Made by a program: the position numbers and the translations under genes. The notes under the pieces are model-generated. The model was given only the letters and a program-made list of their open reading frames with translations, had not been told where the DNA came from and did not search any database. Positions 46,182 through 59,900 of a stretch of DNA of 64,000 nucleotides are shown one piece after another. This DNA comes from Platycnemis pennipes (taxonomy: Eukaryota; Arthropoda; Insecta; Odonata; Platycnemididae). Location: the NCBI GenBank assembly GCA_933228895.1, contig OW121846.1, positions 75,466,064 through 75,530,063 of the forward strand. Direction: 5' to 3'. Every line of letters begins with the position of its first letter. Positions within the stretch are counted from its first letter, which is position 1.

Positions 46182-49100
46182 CGCTACGGCTTCGGTTACC
46201 CGGAGCTACCCTTCATTCAGCCAACTAGTGTTAAAGTTAATGTACTCCAAACCTCTGACAGTGTGCTCTCTATAATGGTACGAAGGGCCTCCTGGGAAGC
46301 GCTGTTCTGAGGTGAACGTGAGTTATTTCTTTTACGGAGAAAGCATTCGTCCACATAATTCTGAAGGAGTATTCAAATGAACTCTTACATTTGATGATGA
46401 CGCCTAGAGCAGAGGGTAATGCGGTTGAAGTGTCTGTTGGAAGCACCGACCTTAGTTCAGCCAACGTTGATGTTGTCCATCTAGTCAATTGAATTTTGAC
46501 TAAAGTATTTTAACGTTAAGGTTTAATATACAACGATAGATATTATTTTTTTGCCTTCGTTTGTCAGGATATATTTCCTCGTTACTATCTTGTGCATCCT
46601 TCGAGAATGATATCTTTTTTATGTTAATATTAAAGTTGTATTAGAACTGTTCTTGTTTATAAATCTGTGTTAACGTTAATTCATCATATAACCAAATTGT
46701 TTGGTGGTTTTATATCATCACTGTTTCGGTTACATTATAATGGCGTACAAATGGCGACGGATACTTGTCACACCATGCGCAAATCCACCATTAAGCATTT
46801 TACAGCTGACAAGATGGCAGAAAAACAACGCTTATCGGCACCTTTACGCCGTCAATTCGCCATTTCTTACTTGAGACGAGGTTGCCAATCACAATCATTG
46901 ACGTATTTCATCCCACCTAAACCTTTTCGCAATGATTTAAATTACGCAATATTAGATAGTCCCTGTGACAACCAAATGCATTTCTTTTTAATTTAGTGAA
47001 CATGGAAGGGGTTGCATAATAAACAAAGCAATTCTTTCTTGCAAAGAACAGGACGTCAGAATAACATTTAAATCTACGACTAATATTAAAATTATCCACT
47101 CACAAATAATGAGCTATCTTTAATTTTGTGTGAGTTACAAAGTTATTTTCCATCCATTATTTTCTTTTCCCTCCGCACTGAAAGTTACTTTCACACATGG
47201 ATTTAATTTTTCAACTACCATTCATTTTTTTATTTGAATCGCATGGGTGAGAAATGCAGAAAAATATGGTCATTGATTGAAGGTTGCTTATATATTTCAC
47301 TGTAAAGATATTCTACTCACTGATTTGATTCTACAGTGATTTAATGGTTTTATGTTTTTGCCATTTCGATATGGAAATCCTTTTGGCCCCTAAGGCAAAG
47401 CAACATATCATTTTCATAACTAAGAAGCATCATTGACTGTAATCTATGCTTTAATTATTTAAATAAAATAATGCTTCAACTAAGACTGGAGCGTTGGGGT
47501 GAAGTGCTTCTACCGTAAATTTTATGAAAAACAATCATTCGTCAAAGCCTTATCATTCATATTTAATCATTTTTTTAGAAAGACAGATACTTATTACGAA
47601 TTAGTTATTGAAGGCAGTGTGTACATATTCATGAGACAAACTCTCAGAATTCAGTACCTATATGCTAAAATCATACCGAGCCTTCCCATCAATATTTCTA
47701 ATGTGTAAGGCAATACTTTTCGCGAGCATGAGGAACTTGATTCTCAGTCTCTTTATGCCATTTATAGGTCCATAATATTTGGAAGGGTGCTTTGTAAAAG
47801 TAATCCGAATAAGGTAATGATAGTAGAAAACATCAACATGTGAAATACAGGTAATGGCGTTACGCTCTAGTCAAATGAGATTCAATGACTGTCATCGTAA
47901 TATGAAGCTCTAATATTGTGTCTATCGAAATCTTATCTGACAAAATTGTGCCAAATAAACCTACTTTTCAGAAACTTAGATAGTATCATATCATTGGGTT
48001 TCTGAAACATGTCCTTTCTTTTAAGTAGCTTAAAATTGTTTCATCAAATCATGAAACCCGGTTTTATTTTTAAAATATGTTTTATTTTTGATTCTCTAAT
48101 ATTAATCATTAAAGTGAGGCAGATAGCATTCATTTCCTAATCATATGCTTAGTGGTCATTTGACTATTTTCCATGTCCGGTTGTCAGTATTGAAATAAGT
48201 GTGCTCGATGGTCAAATCAGAGTTCCAATTCATACTTTCGTTAATCGATCGCAATCTTCAATTTTTCCGTGTTAAATTTTAAATTTCCAACGAGATATAT
48301 ATCGAAACTTTGATACATAAGCCTCGTTAAGTTAAGCAGGTATGCAAAGGTAATCGACTAGACATTTGGTAAAAAACTCGATTATTCCAGAATCATTTGG
48401 AAATGAAGAATACACTTAAGCTAGACAAAACTCAATTTAAAAAGTTTTCATCGTCTTCGATAAGATGTTATTATCGAATTATTTCCCCAAGTTTATGAAT
48501 TTTCCATTAATTTGCTCTCTTCCCAAATTATTACCATGTATGAGGGTGTTTTTAATGCCTGGCTACTAATAATAGCAGATATTAAAGCTTTTGTGGTCAG
48601 AACGTTAATAATATAAGCAATCATCGACACCTTAGTTCCACGTAAAAAGAATAATCATAGTGTTAATTTACACAAGCAAAAGAAATTTTAAAAAAGAGTT
48701 GCTGAAAATATAATTTTGTGCAGTTGTACTCGTCTAAACCATATGGTTTTTATTCCTTCAAAGTTTGTTTTTATTTTACAGCTTGCAATTACAAATATTT
48801 TGCAAGAATTCACGGATAGGAAATGCATATTTTTTTCACCGAAATGCAATGTAAAGGCGTCCCTGAGTTATAAAACGTGTGAAAAAATTTTAAATTTAAA
48901 AACGATGGTTTCTTCGCACAACATTGCTTCTAATTAAAAGAATAATTCTACTTTTTACGTGAAACCAACAGCATAAGATCTTTTGTAGATCATAGGTAAA
49001 TTCATAGTGTACGGCCGTCTTTTACATGCGGCCTGTTATTTGCATATATTAAGAATGTTTAGATGGGCATATTGTAAGTTTCCAAAGATAATCCAAAGAG

Positions 49101-50342
49101 GTTAATTTATCCTTAATAAATAGGGGTGAATAGAAAAGGATCCATTCACTTCATTGATTTTATGTAGTTAAGCAAAATAAAATTTTGTTATCTATAAAAT
49201 TAAAAAAATCTTTTATGTAGTTACTACTTTTATGTGTCAATAAATTTGTATGAATTTCAAGAGAGGGATATTAATTCTATTTCTTCCTAACGTACCCTTC
49301 GCACGTTTCCACATCGAAAACTACTGTGCTGTAACTTGGTGTGTGGAGGAAGATGCATCCACGAACATGAAACTTATGTGAGCGATGCATAATAACTCAT
49401 CTCATTGCCTGAGTGCAGATTGTCAGAGGTGCTCTTGTTTTAAGTGTCATAACATGTTTTGAGTGAGAGGAAAAATAAATCATCATTACGGAACTGTAAT
49501 TTATAATCACGGAAATATACAAAATGTAAATAGTTATAAGTGCAAATAATAAGCTATGTTTTCCCCTCACTGATTGCCTTTTAGTGTCGTCTCCAATTTT
49601 CACTGAAGGCGTTCTTTCGTCAGGTATGTATTCTCTTCATGGCTCTTCGGGGCCTCAGTTGTAGGAACCTGGAAACAGGTAACTAAGTGATTTGCCTAAA
49701 AATATATTAAAAATAAATGGGAGCTCATCTTTGCCCACCTATTGCGTGAGCGTTACTTATCAGTGACAACATACCTTGTAATTTCATATTATATCCTGCA
49801 TAGTAATAATACTCCTTTCTTCTTATCTTATGCAAAAGTGGCCAAGTTTCTATGAGCTTTGTAAATAACTAAACAGAAGGCATATTTCTTAAACAAATGC
49901 CGAATTGTCTAGGCTAATACGCGCAGAAACTTTTTTGAAGATAATTTGTCCCCCACCCCACGGTCTCTCCCACTCTCCACCTCTCCCCATCCCCCTACAC
50001 TCCAACGGTCTCTTGCCCTCTCCTTTCCTTAGCATTACTTTCCTTGTCGAAAAAAGTGACTTTAACCCCCGAAATATTCAGACCTTGCACATGTTTGTGT
50101 TTCCTATTTATTATTCACATCTGTGAGCATATTTCACAGTCCACTATAGTGGCTTTTTCTCAATCCTGAATATTATAGAAAATATTGTAGTGGATTATAG
50201 GGCGGTGTTCACGTCTGCGGGAAGCAAATAGCGGATGGCTTGGACGAAGGGGTTTTATGAGTTAGCATACGATTGAAATTGGCGAGAAGAGGATGAAAGG
50301 AACAGTTTGCTGTGACCTGAAGATACCAGAGTAGAGTGCGGT
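46182..50342. other. Gene-poor stretch after the ligand gene
   Basis: AT-rich DNA with only short open frames and no recognised domain. It may include more of the ligand 3' untranslated region at its start. Confidence 0.55.
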
Positions 50343-50393
50343 CGGCCCCCGAGCCCGGGCGACCAGCTTTACGCCGCCCGGGCTCGAGGGCCG
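50343..50393. repeat. GC-rich hairpin followed by a T run
   Basis: Arms 50343-50361 and 50375-50393 pair at 18 of 19 positions around a 13-base loop (ACCAGCTTTACGC). Arm cores read GAGCCCGGGCG and CGCCCGGGCTC. A run of eight or more T residues follows at once. It stands isolated in AT-rich DNA. Confidence 0.8.
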
Positions 50394-52532
50394 TTATTTT
50401 TTTTCCTTAAATGAAGTATTACCTCCACAAAACTTGAACTTCTAATGGCAGTTTTAGTGATCGGTCTTGATCGCTACATCGTCGTAATCAAAAGCGGTAA
50501 AATCAACGATGATATTAAAAGTCTCTAAGGGACCAATTCTAATTCTAATTGCTAACCATTCAAAATCCTATGGGCTCGACAAAAATATTTACAATGATTA
50601 TATGGGTTAGATAAATGTATACTATTGAATCATCTGGGTTTTATTCACTCTCATATTTTTAAATATTGATTCATAAGGATAATAATTCGTAAAAGTTGAT
50701 CATTTACTAATAATTATTTTTAGCAGGTTAGTACAGGAATTAGGAAGATATGGATACCTACCATTCTCTCCCATGACAGCTGCAACTAAGGACGTACAAT
50801 TATTCAAAACTCTGCATTGAACAGATTTAGCAGAATATGTAGCTTATTATTATGAAAGTTAGAGGAATCTAGCTAATTTTTCCAGCATTTCTTATGGAAT
50901 AGTAAGGATGATTGTCGGCAAAACTGACTTTACCTATTCTTATCTTTGTCCAGAGCTTCATGTTTGCTGAAGATTCCTCGGATGCAACATAACATGTTAA
51001 AAACCATAATTTTTCTAGAAATATCGTCTGATGATCTACAGAATGAGAGAATTTCCCTTCGGCAGTCTCAGAATGTGAGAGCGGCCACCGCTTGCGCATA
51101 GACGTATGTGTCAGTAACTGCTTGAAATATAAATATCAATCCATGATTAGCTTTCTCTTCTAATGTTTTCCGCCCATACCATTCTCTCCCATTCCAGTTA
51201 GCCCATTATAATTAAGACCTTGGAAAATAATATTTGTTTTTATGCACGTTCATACCAATGCGTTAAAATCTAGGTTTACCATCTCATGGCGTTTTTCACT
51301 GTGGATCAAATCCACAATGCGAATCTTTTGAATTCAAATACTCATCAAATGATATAAGTATTAAATTAGGCACAAAATTGATTGAAAATAAATGAATGCA
51401 ATGGAAAATCAAGTTTTTAGTTGAAGTGCATTTAAAATCAATAGCACTCAATAATTAATATAATTTCCCTTACAATAAGCAATTATTCAATTGAAATTGT
51501 TGATCGAATCAAAATGCTAGACGTCAATCCGTAAGACTCACACTTGGGGGTGGCCGCTCCTATTGAAACCTTACATTTACCGTGCGAGGCGATATGTCTT
51601 AAATCTCACCGAATTTATGTGCATTGTGTACCTCCAGCTCACACTGAGGCTGATCAATAGTTGGAATTATATACAAATTTAATGAAAGCCCGCAAAAGGA
51701 AGGTACTTCACACCTATGAGCCATGAAAAAATTTAATGTCCAGAATGGAGGGAGGTGCGGATACATTCTTGGTGGAAGTAGAGCATTTTCCGCTTTAATA
51801 AGGAGCAGCAGAGCGAGCGGGAGCTAGCGCTGGGACGCAGTCAGCCAAAGAAGTGCAACCTGAGGCTTGCTGGCCGCTGGGCTGGAGTGCTTGGGTGAGG
51901 GGAGCGGAACCTTCCACGAGGAGTACCAGCGCCATCCGTGCCAAATCTGTCTCACCGCACGACCGCCCCATGGCGGGCGTTGGCACACGTGTCAGGGGGG
52001 AAGCGAATTAATCCCAGACGTGCCCATCGACTGATCCCATGGATATCTCACCCAGAGTACGCTTCTAATGGACAGATAATCTCTTATAATTGCAGTCGTC
52101 TTTTCTTGTCGTCCTGATCAGCAAGAGTTTCCTTCCTCAGACCCCATTCTCACTTTTATTTCTCCCCCCTCGACACCTTCAAACGGTTTCAATGTAGTTG
52201 TCGAGGCAGTCAGCCTGAAAATCTCACTCACTCTCGTCACTCATCAGTGTTGTGGCCGTAGGATGTGCAAGGTGAATATTCGACCCTCCGACTCTTGACT
52301 CTTCCCATGCAGAGTGAACCGCGACACAGGGAACATAATTATTCTTCTCTGGAACCTGTATGCGATGGCGGAGCAATTACTAAAATGACACCGTGTTCGG
52401 GAATTTCAGAGAGTTTTAATGCTATAAAACGAAAAAGTGAATAGTGCGAGATGGTTTGGCACGGCTAAGTTAAGAATGATTGTAATTGGCGGAGCAAATT
52501 GTCGAACACGTGTGGTGAATTATGATTTTTTC
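50394..52532. other. Non-coding stretch with a GC-rich patch
   Basis: No supported gene. A GC-rich patch lies at about 51780-52020, where a 63-codon minus-strand frame shows no domain. Confidence 0.5.
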
Positions 52533-52891
52533 TAGGGATGGGCCGGTTCGGTTCTTCGGTTCTCGGTTCCACCGGTTCTTGAGCTTAGAACCGGAACCGA
52601 GGCCAAAAATAATCGGTACCGAAATAATTGGCGCGAAAACGAGTTTGAAACCTACTCACACTCCGAAAGTGGAGGCTTCACATTAAAACCTGGTAAAATA
52701 GTGTACTTAGATGCTTCAAAGTCGCGAATTATTCTAATGCAGTCTCTGAAAATGATTATTGATTACCTTATCTTATCATTGAGCAATGCAAAGTAAGTGG
52801 TAAATGAAGAACCGGAACCGAGAATCGGAACCGAGAACCGAAGTTAAGAACCGAACCGGAACCGAAAAAAAGTGGAACCGACCCATCCCTA
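52533..52891. mobile_element. hAT-type MITE with 8-bp target duplication
   Basis: A 359-bp element with ends TAGGGATGGGCCGGTTCG and, on the other strand, TAGGGATGGGTCGGTTCC. ATTTTTTC is duplicated exactly on both sides (52525-52532 and 52892-52899). An 8-bp duplication with TAGGGATG-like termini is characteristic of hAT transposons. Both subterminal regions carry repeated GGTTC/GAACC units (about 52540-52600 and 52808-52880). No transposase is encoded. Confidence 0.9.
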
Positions 52892-53559
52892 ATTTTTTCC
52901 TATATTTATTGAAATGGGACGCATTTTTGAATGCTATGACCATGTTTTCTGGAATTATTTGGAAGTATCGAACGTTATGTTCCTCCAGTTAGGGTGTAAT
53001 ATATTTAGCAGGTCACAGTAAATAACGCGATTCCTCATGTTTCTACAAGCCGCTATGATAGAGTAAGGCCATTCTTGAGTTAATATGAATCAATGCTTGT
53101 TGCAATCGAAGACAAATGCAATAAAGTTTAAGGGTCCTCGTAAAGCCGCGAGCCCAAATTATGTTACTACAGATACTCATATATTTTCTAACTGGAACTC
53201 ACGGGCGTATATACGCCGGAAATAAATAATCTCTTAATGAGGTCGATGATTAAAGTGTCTGAGAATTGCATCTCATCGTAAAAACATTTGATTTTATAGT
53301 GCAAAGCAGGTTAGGGTATGTACTTAAGCTACTGCTGATATCAATCCCGATATCTTTATATGCTAAAGAGAGAAATATGGAATCAAGAAAATTGCACAAA
53401 TAGTATGAAAATTAAGTCAGCATTTTAGCTACTCTACTTTGAAAGTGACAACCAAAATATATCGGACCAGTTGTCAGACCAGTCTAAACATCAATTTTAA
53501 AAAAAGATAAAAATAGCAAAGCAAGCATGTAATATCATGCTGATAGCTGGGTTAGCATA

Positions 53560-53950
53560 AAGCCTTATATTCACATGCAACTGCCTACACTGATACACTC
53601 GTATATGATATATTTACCGCTATTCATATCTCTAACTGAACGAGGAAAAAAGGACATTTTGAATCTGTCTGTTCGGCAATCAATTCCTCTAATTTTGTGA
53701 TTATAGCCCAGTCTACCATAGTAAGTTGGGTTCGCAAAATATATATTTAACGTCATCAGTGAAAATCTTATCTTGGAATTTATTTAAGAGGTTTAGTCTA
53801 AATTTCAACCTACGATCTGGCAATGCTCCCCATTTAAATTCCTTTAATAGCCTGGTTACACTAATATAGTTATCATACCGTCCCTTTACCAACCTTGCCG
53901 CAAGTGGGAGGAGGGCATGGATTTGCAAATTCTGTCCCAAATTAATCCAA
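53560..53950 (-). mobile_element. CR1-like LINE, C-terminal fragment
   Basis: The minus strand encodes LPDRRLKFRLNLLNKF and, after a frame change, GYNHKIRGIDCRTDRFKMSF followed by FPRSVRD. This is the conserved end of CR1/L2-like reverse transcriptase proteins (DRR-x4-L, then S/YFFPRTIRDWN). It belongs to the same broad family as 5775-6310. It is truncated on both sides with no active-site motif left. Confidence 0.75.
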
Positions 53951-56580
53951 ACAGGTCTATGTGATACTCGTTAGGTATGGGCTCGGTTGCAAAAAATGAG
54001 TACCGGCCCCATCGAGCGTACTTAAGTTCGACCCAGCATCCTTCGCCCTTCCCTCCCGACCACGTCGAAGTCTCGCGTGTAACGAGCACCTCCCTTCGAG
54101 GATGCTTGACCCGACTGTTTTTTTCCTCTCTCTCTCCAAAGAGTAAGTCCAAGCTGCTGCATACTCAAGCATAATTTTCCAAACCCCTTAATGATTTGAA
54201 GGGAAGCCGATGGGTGGTAAGCTATTCCAAAACATGCAGCTTAAGGATTTAATGTATTCATATTCACATAGCTCTATTATTAATTTGATATATATATTAC
54301 ATCCATTATGAATTTCCGTTCGTACTATCTTGTTGGGATTCAATAGCGTGAAACTGGTTTATACCGAATATTTAGACCAAATATTGCTTAGAGTTCTACA
54401 TCCTGGTTGCTGAAGTAAATTTCATATCTCCCAGAATTTGATGCATACAATTCGTGAAGTAGGGTTGGATCAGAAGGATGAGATGACTTATTCAAAACTC
54501 AAGAGTGACACGAGGAGCACAGTTAACGAGACATTTTGGAGAATCTGTTTAGGGAGCAGTAGGCCATGGAGTAAGGACCAAGACGTGTTTCCCATATGTA
54601 TGACCAGAGGTTTGGGACAGGTTATATGGGCTGTTGCGCTCTCTGGTGACATTTAAGTTTAGAAACGGGTTTTAACTAACTCGCACCTGTTGGACATTCA
54701 CTTCCCTATTGCAGCTCTCTATGTGTACATCTTTACACTCGACTCGACTGGTCACGCCGACAGGCAGCCAACAACGATGCGGCGCAAATGCGCATGCACC
54801 ACCGCGCAACGGCAACGCCAATCAATCAGTCATAATTTCCCGAGAGTAGAACTCATAATCAGGCAACGAGTTTTCACATACAGGGAGACGCAAAAATGTC
54901 GAAAGTACTCACGATTACACTCTTTGTGTTTGCACTTTAGACTTATTATTTCCAGTAATTCAGGCATTCCGAAATCGTACTTTATTCACTGTTTTGTATG
55001 TATAACATTAAGGTTGTTTTTTTCTATCATAACTGAGCGAAACTTTTGCATTTACTGCTTTTATCTAAAAAATATTTAGTCTTCTGTTGGGTTGTTGAAA
55101 TGAAATAGTTAGGAAGTGTGTGTATAAAAAATTAAAGACAGTTAATTAATATGAACATAATTACATTTTACTGTACCTCTTACTAGTTATTTATTTGCAA
55201 AATAAAAAAATAAAAAAACGTCGTCTCCTACTGACAATAATGCCTTTTATTCGTTGAATATTTTCAAACAATCTCTATGAGGCCTTCCTTTTTCTTTACG
55301 CGTTTACCGAAAAGATATTGTAAACTTAAATTGTAGGCAATGTGTTCTAACGTAACCTGAGTATGCTATGCCAGAAGTCAGTAAAAATCCTATCCATTGA
55401 TACCTTATTCATCGCTTTGAGCTTTGAATTAGTTGAGAAAAATGGATTTTGACGACAGAAATAATATACATAAAAATTCGTGAGCGCTTGGTGTCGTAGC
55501 CTACCGCTCCGTATTTCCCATGGTATGGTACATGATAGCTGGCGGCGCTCACGTCGCTGTCCTCTTCTACCCCCGGCCGAGTCACAGGCATTAGCATTGA
55601 GTGCGAGAAATAGAAAGAGAGTGCTTAGGGGATCTCGTTCCGCTGAGCTTACTTACGGCCTCGTACGGCTGCAGTCGACCGTGCCCACGGCGAAAACTTG
55701 CAGCAAACTGGATGGCGCGACGCAATGCCGTGCATTGAATGCGGCTTATAATGCCAGAATAACCTCTCTTAACGAAAAATAACGGAGAAGACCAAATGGA
55801 TATTTGAGTGAAGACGATGTGCATATTTTTCCATCGCTGCCTGGGCAAGCGCAGCTTACCTAGTTGACCCCAAAGCACGCCACTGATAACCGCATTCCTC
55901 TCCTCCAGTATATTTCCGGTTAATGAAATAGTCATCTATTGAATAAGTGCTAAAATTAAAAAATCAAATTCTCAAATAAACTACTTCCATAAAATCACAC
56001 TGAACACCATCCTAAAAGTTAATGAGTTGGCGAATCTTGGAAATAGCGTTCGTAAAGCCTAGGTTCTGGAGTATACAACATCTGCTGTCAGCATAAAATG
56101 TTAGCTCTACCGTTGAAATTAGTAGCATAGTAAACCACTCAATTTGTCACTTACTTATTTTTACCCTTCAGCACGTAAAGCTAAGTTAGTATGATATTGG
56201 ACAAAATATCTCGAATTATGGGAGTAAACCATAATTTTCTTTCTGAAATGAAAGTTCTATACCCTTCTGAATGGTAAGCAGTTATTAAGGACTTAGTTTG
56301 AATGGAGCCGGGCCGTGATCAAAATACGAAGACAATGATGGGCGAGGGATAGTGCCACTTGAATGGGGCACTGAAGTTAGCTGTATCTGAGACCTCAATC
56401 ACCCTCTTTCCATCCTTCTCTTAAATGATGGTAAAATGGTGAATGTGATAAAGATGGTAAATTTTAGGGTAGGAAGAAAGTGTAAAGTCCGCAAAGCAAA
56501 AGAAGAAAGTGTAAAATATGGTAAATTGTAGAGGTACCGATGTCAGTAGAACACTGGCCGGTATACGGAGAATATGAAGA
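53951..56580. other. Non-coding stretch
   Basis: No supported gene. A GC-richer segment at about 55490-55770 gives frames on both strands without a known domain and could be an unclassified repeat. Confidence 0.5.
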
Positions 56581-56950
56581 TATGCTTTGTTCGCGCGTTG
56601 CGCATGTTTTTGTTTTTGGTTCGAATTTCCCTCCTCAACCTTCCCCTACCTCAGTTACCTTGAATTCTGGGAAGACGAGAGGAGAAACCTGGCGTTTTAC
56701 AAGGCCGGTGGACAATACGCCTCAAAGAGTACCCTGCTATCCTTGGTACGCCTTTTTTTAAGTGTGCGTTGGCGACTCGTAGCTCGGAGCTATGCGAAGA
56801 TGGTAATTTTTTGGTCTGGTAAGCACTCCTACCAATCATTATTCCTCCTCTTCCCGTTCCTACCTTCCCTGATTATAACTTTCTTCCTTTATTTTTAATA
56901 AGTTATTTTCCTTTGTTGCATTTGTCGTGTGCCACGGCCAACGAGGATAC
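56581..56950. repeat. Dispersed repeat, copy 1
   Basis: It resembles 62089-62420 over its length in the same orientation, sharing ATGTTTTTGTTTTT, AATTTCCCTCCTCAA, TACCTTGAATTCT and GGCCGGTGGACA in order. No coding capacity or terminal repeat is seen. Confidence 0.75.
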
Positions 56951-59900
56951 GCGCGCCTGCATTTGTTGGTGCCAAAAGCCGGGAACTGTTTTGAGAAATT
57001 TTTATTTCACTTTCAGTGGACTTTGGATAACTTCGTTCATCCGTGCCACCAGATGAAGGGATAAAAGTAAGGCAGCGATTACAGCGGGTGAGCGATAACA
57101 GGTAAACGATTTGATTCGCACCTGAAGTTGTTGCGTTTCAAAGCGTGATCAGTTTCTAGATACTATTTGTAAAGAATTTTCAATTGTTGAGAAGTTGAAT
57201 GGTTCCAGATTTGATATTTTAAGTCATTCCAAGTGGTAAATATTTCTTGTGCACTGTTGTCTATTGGAAACTGTATATTCAGGATTTTGCGATGCTCAGA
57301 CCGAAATTTTCGGGTATTGCCTCGAGTGTAATCAAGGCAATGCCTTCTCGGTTGACAGACACGTTGGCGAGTTATTGAACGAGAAATAATATTAATTTTT
57401 TCCATTTCCCGACAAGCATTTAATCCTTCCACCACAAATGATTTCGCTCGTGAGGACAATGGATCAACACAGGGTGACAAATCTCGTCTTCCTACTATCT
57501 AGTTGTCTCGATTTTCAGGGGCATTTTCTGATTGGGTAGGATTCTGCGATCTATTTAAGTATGTGGTGCATGAAAGAACGGATATTGCCTCGGTGGAGAA
57601 GTTCACCTATTTAATTAAAGGCGGCTCTCCAAGGAAAAATTGCTTCACTTATCGGGTCCGTCTCTTTCGGCGATGCACGCTATAATGCTGCTTGAAGGAG
57701 CACTATGAGCATGTGAGCATGTAAGCACTATGACAATCCTGGAATCCTAAGATTCGACCACCTGCATTAAATTACACGATTTCCCGTTTCTTCTCCTGGG
57801 TCATTGTCTTCAATGTAGTTGTTCGTGAATACGTGTTCTGAAATTCACACTACCCTGAGTATCTACTCTAAAAATTCCTGATTTGGGGGAAATTATTTTA
57901 TTCAGAGTATCTGATCGAGTAGTAGACGCTTAGACTCCTTCCCCCTTTGAAGAGAACCTGATTGATTAGCCATTTTCCCCTCTTACTCAGCTTTTGAATT
58001 TCCTTAAGAAAAGGACCAAGGTTTCAAATAGCTTGGCCCTGATCTGAAGGATTCAGTTTTTTATGTTGTTACGCCAGTTTCTGTTGGCAATACCCACCCG
58101 GTAAAGGATAAAGGCGAACGAGTTAGTCAACATTAACCTTTGTGTGAGTCCCTTCATTCTCTAGGTAAATGCCCAAAATATCTTGAGATGAGTGTTATTG
58201 ATCGTTCGAATTTTATACGCTCGACAAAACTTCGTTATAATTATTATAAGCCGGGTCACTGGGCTCTTAGGTGCTAGCAGATGGACATGTGTTGTACTAT
58301 TTTCAAAAGAAACCATAGCATAACGTTACGTTCTGGACATAATTCTAGGCAATCGAATTGTTCTTCTATTCAGGCATCATCCTCGCCAAGTCAAACGCCC
58401 GGGTCCCCGGGGTGGTCTCAGTCGCCGATCACTTCGTAGTGCTCTTTTGCCTTGTGTGAACTGCCATCCGTCGCACTTGGCTGTTCTCGGAACGGCATTA
58501 ATTCACGTGTATAATAGTAATGGGTGCCTCTTCGGATAGTGGTCGATTTCACTATTCAAGTGTCTGCTATTTCATCGGCAGCTACTACGCGCTTGAATCG
58601 CCCAATGTCTCCTTAACGCAGTTCACTTTATAGGTCGTCTCAAACCCCTCTAATTCCCCGTTTACACTACTAGCTTTTTGCGATGGTAAGGCTAAACATG
58701 GTTGGAAATTGGCCGTGTGAAAACAAGTTGCCGCCGATCGTGGTAAACTTTTCTACCACGATCAAGTTACTATGGTTGGCGCTAGGTACTGGCATTTTAA
58801 GTGCATGTATAACGCAAGCTAGTGGAAAGAAGGTTTGTTTAGAAAATGGAATTGGAAAAGAACGTAGTGTTTGAAGGCGAAGAGACCGGATCGCGCTATA
58901 TGTATCGGAAATGATTCGTAATTACAACGATATTTCTCACACTGTAATATATTTTAGTAATTGTATGGCCACGTTCCACTGATTCGGTTGTTCAATAACT
59001 AATTAGTTTGCTTTACCCCTCAATCCTAAGTACGTACGCTTTTGTCTTTATTGTATGTTTTTATCTTGCCGTGCCGAAAATATGCATTCCTAAATTAAGT
59101 AATTAAAAAGTTGCAAACATTCGCAGGGAATTTGACTCGCGTTACGATATACGTATTTGCTCCTTAGGACGGCGTTTAAAAGTGTTTTCAGCATCATACC
59201 ATTAAATAACGCCTTTTACAAACAGCAGAAAATGGTAAACCTTGGATATCCGAAGTTAAAAATACTGAATTTTGATAAGAACATGAAATTCATTATGCAT
59301 ACTTTTATATTCTATTTGGACGCATGAACTTGTCTACGAAATAGGCTAACATGAGCGATTACTTAATCAGAGGTGGACAATTAATCATGGCTGACTGAAT
59401 TTCTTGTTTCGTTATCCCCATACATAAGTTAGATGAAAAACAAATAGGCAAAGTAACGTTTATACTTTTAAATAGTTAAGATATTGGTTGAAATATGGGA
59501 GGAAAGAGGTAAAGGTTGAATGAGTTAAATATCTGGAAATAGCAGGAAGTCACAGTTGGAGTTCATCGTTGTACAGACGTTATGTAGTTTTTAACGTTTT
59601 ACTCTGGAGCGATTCATAGCTGATGGCCGTAGCATTCAATTTCAGAATTAAAATTAAAGTTCAGCGAGGTAACTAACACAGAATCCATTGAGTATCTCGA
59701 AGATAAGACCCACAGTTAATCACGAGGAAATAATTTAAGAAGAATATTATTGGTTGGGATTTATGTAAAGGGATCTGGGAAACTGCATTGATAACGTTCG
59801 ATAAAGTAACTGCATCTAATTTGCACGTAAGTTAAAATACGCTGCCAATTTTTGGAATCCTTGCAAGACCTTTTGCTACCCTACCCTCCATTGTTATTTT

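Noticed and set aside
54690..55079. 129-codon plus-strand frame
   Set aside because: No recognisable domain, low-complexity ends and no convincing splice or conservation signal.
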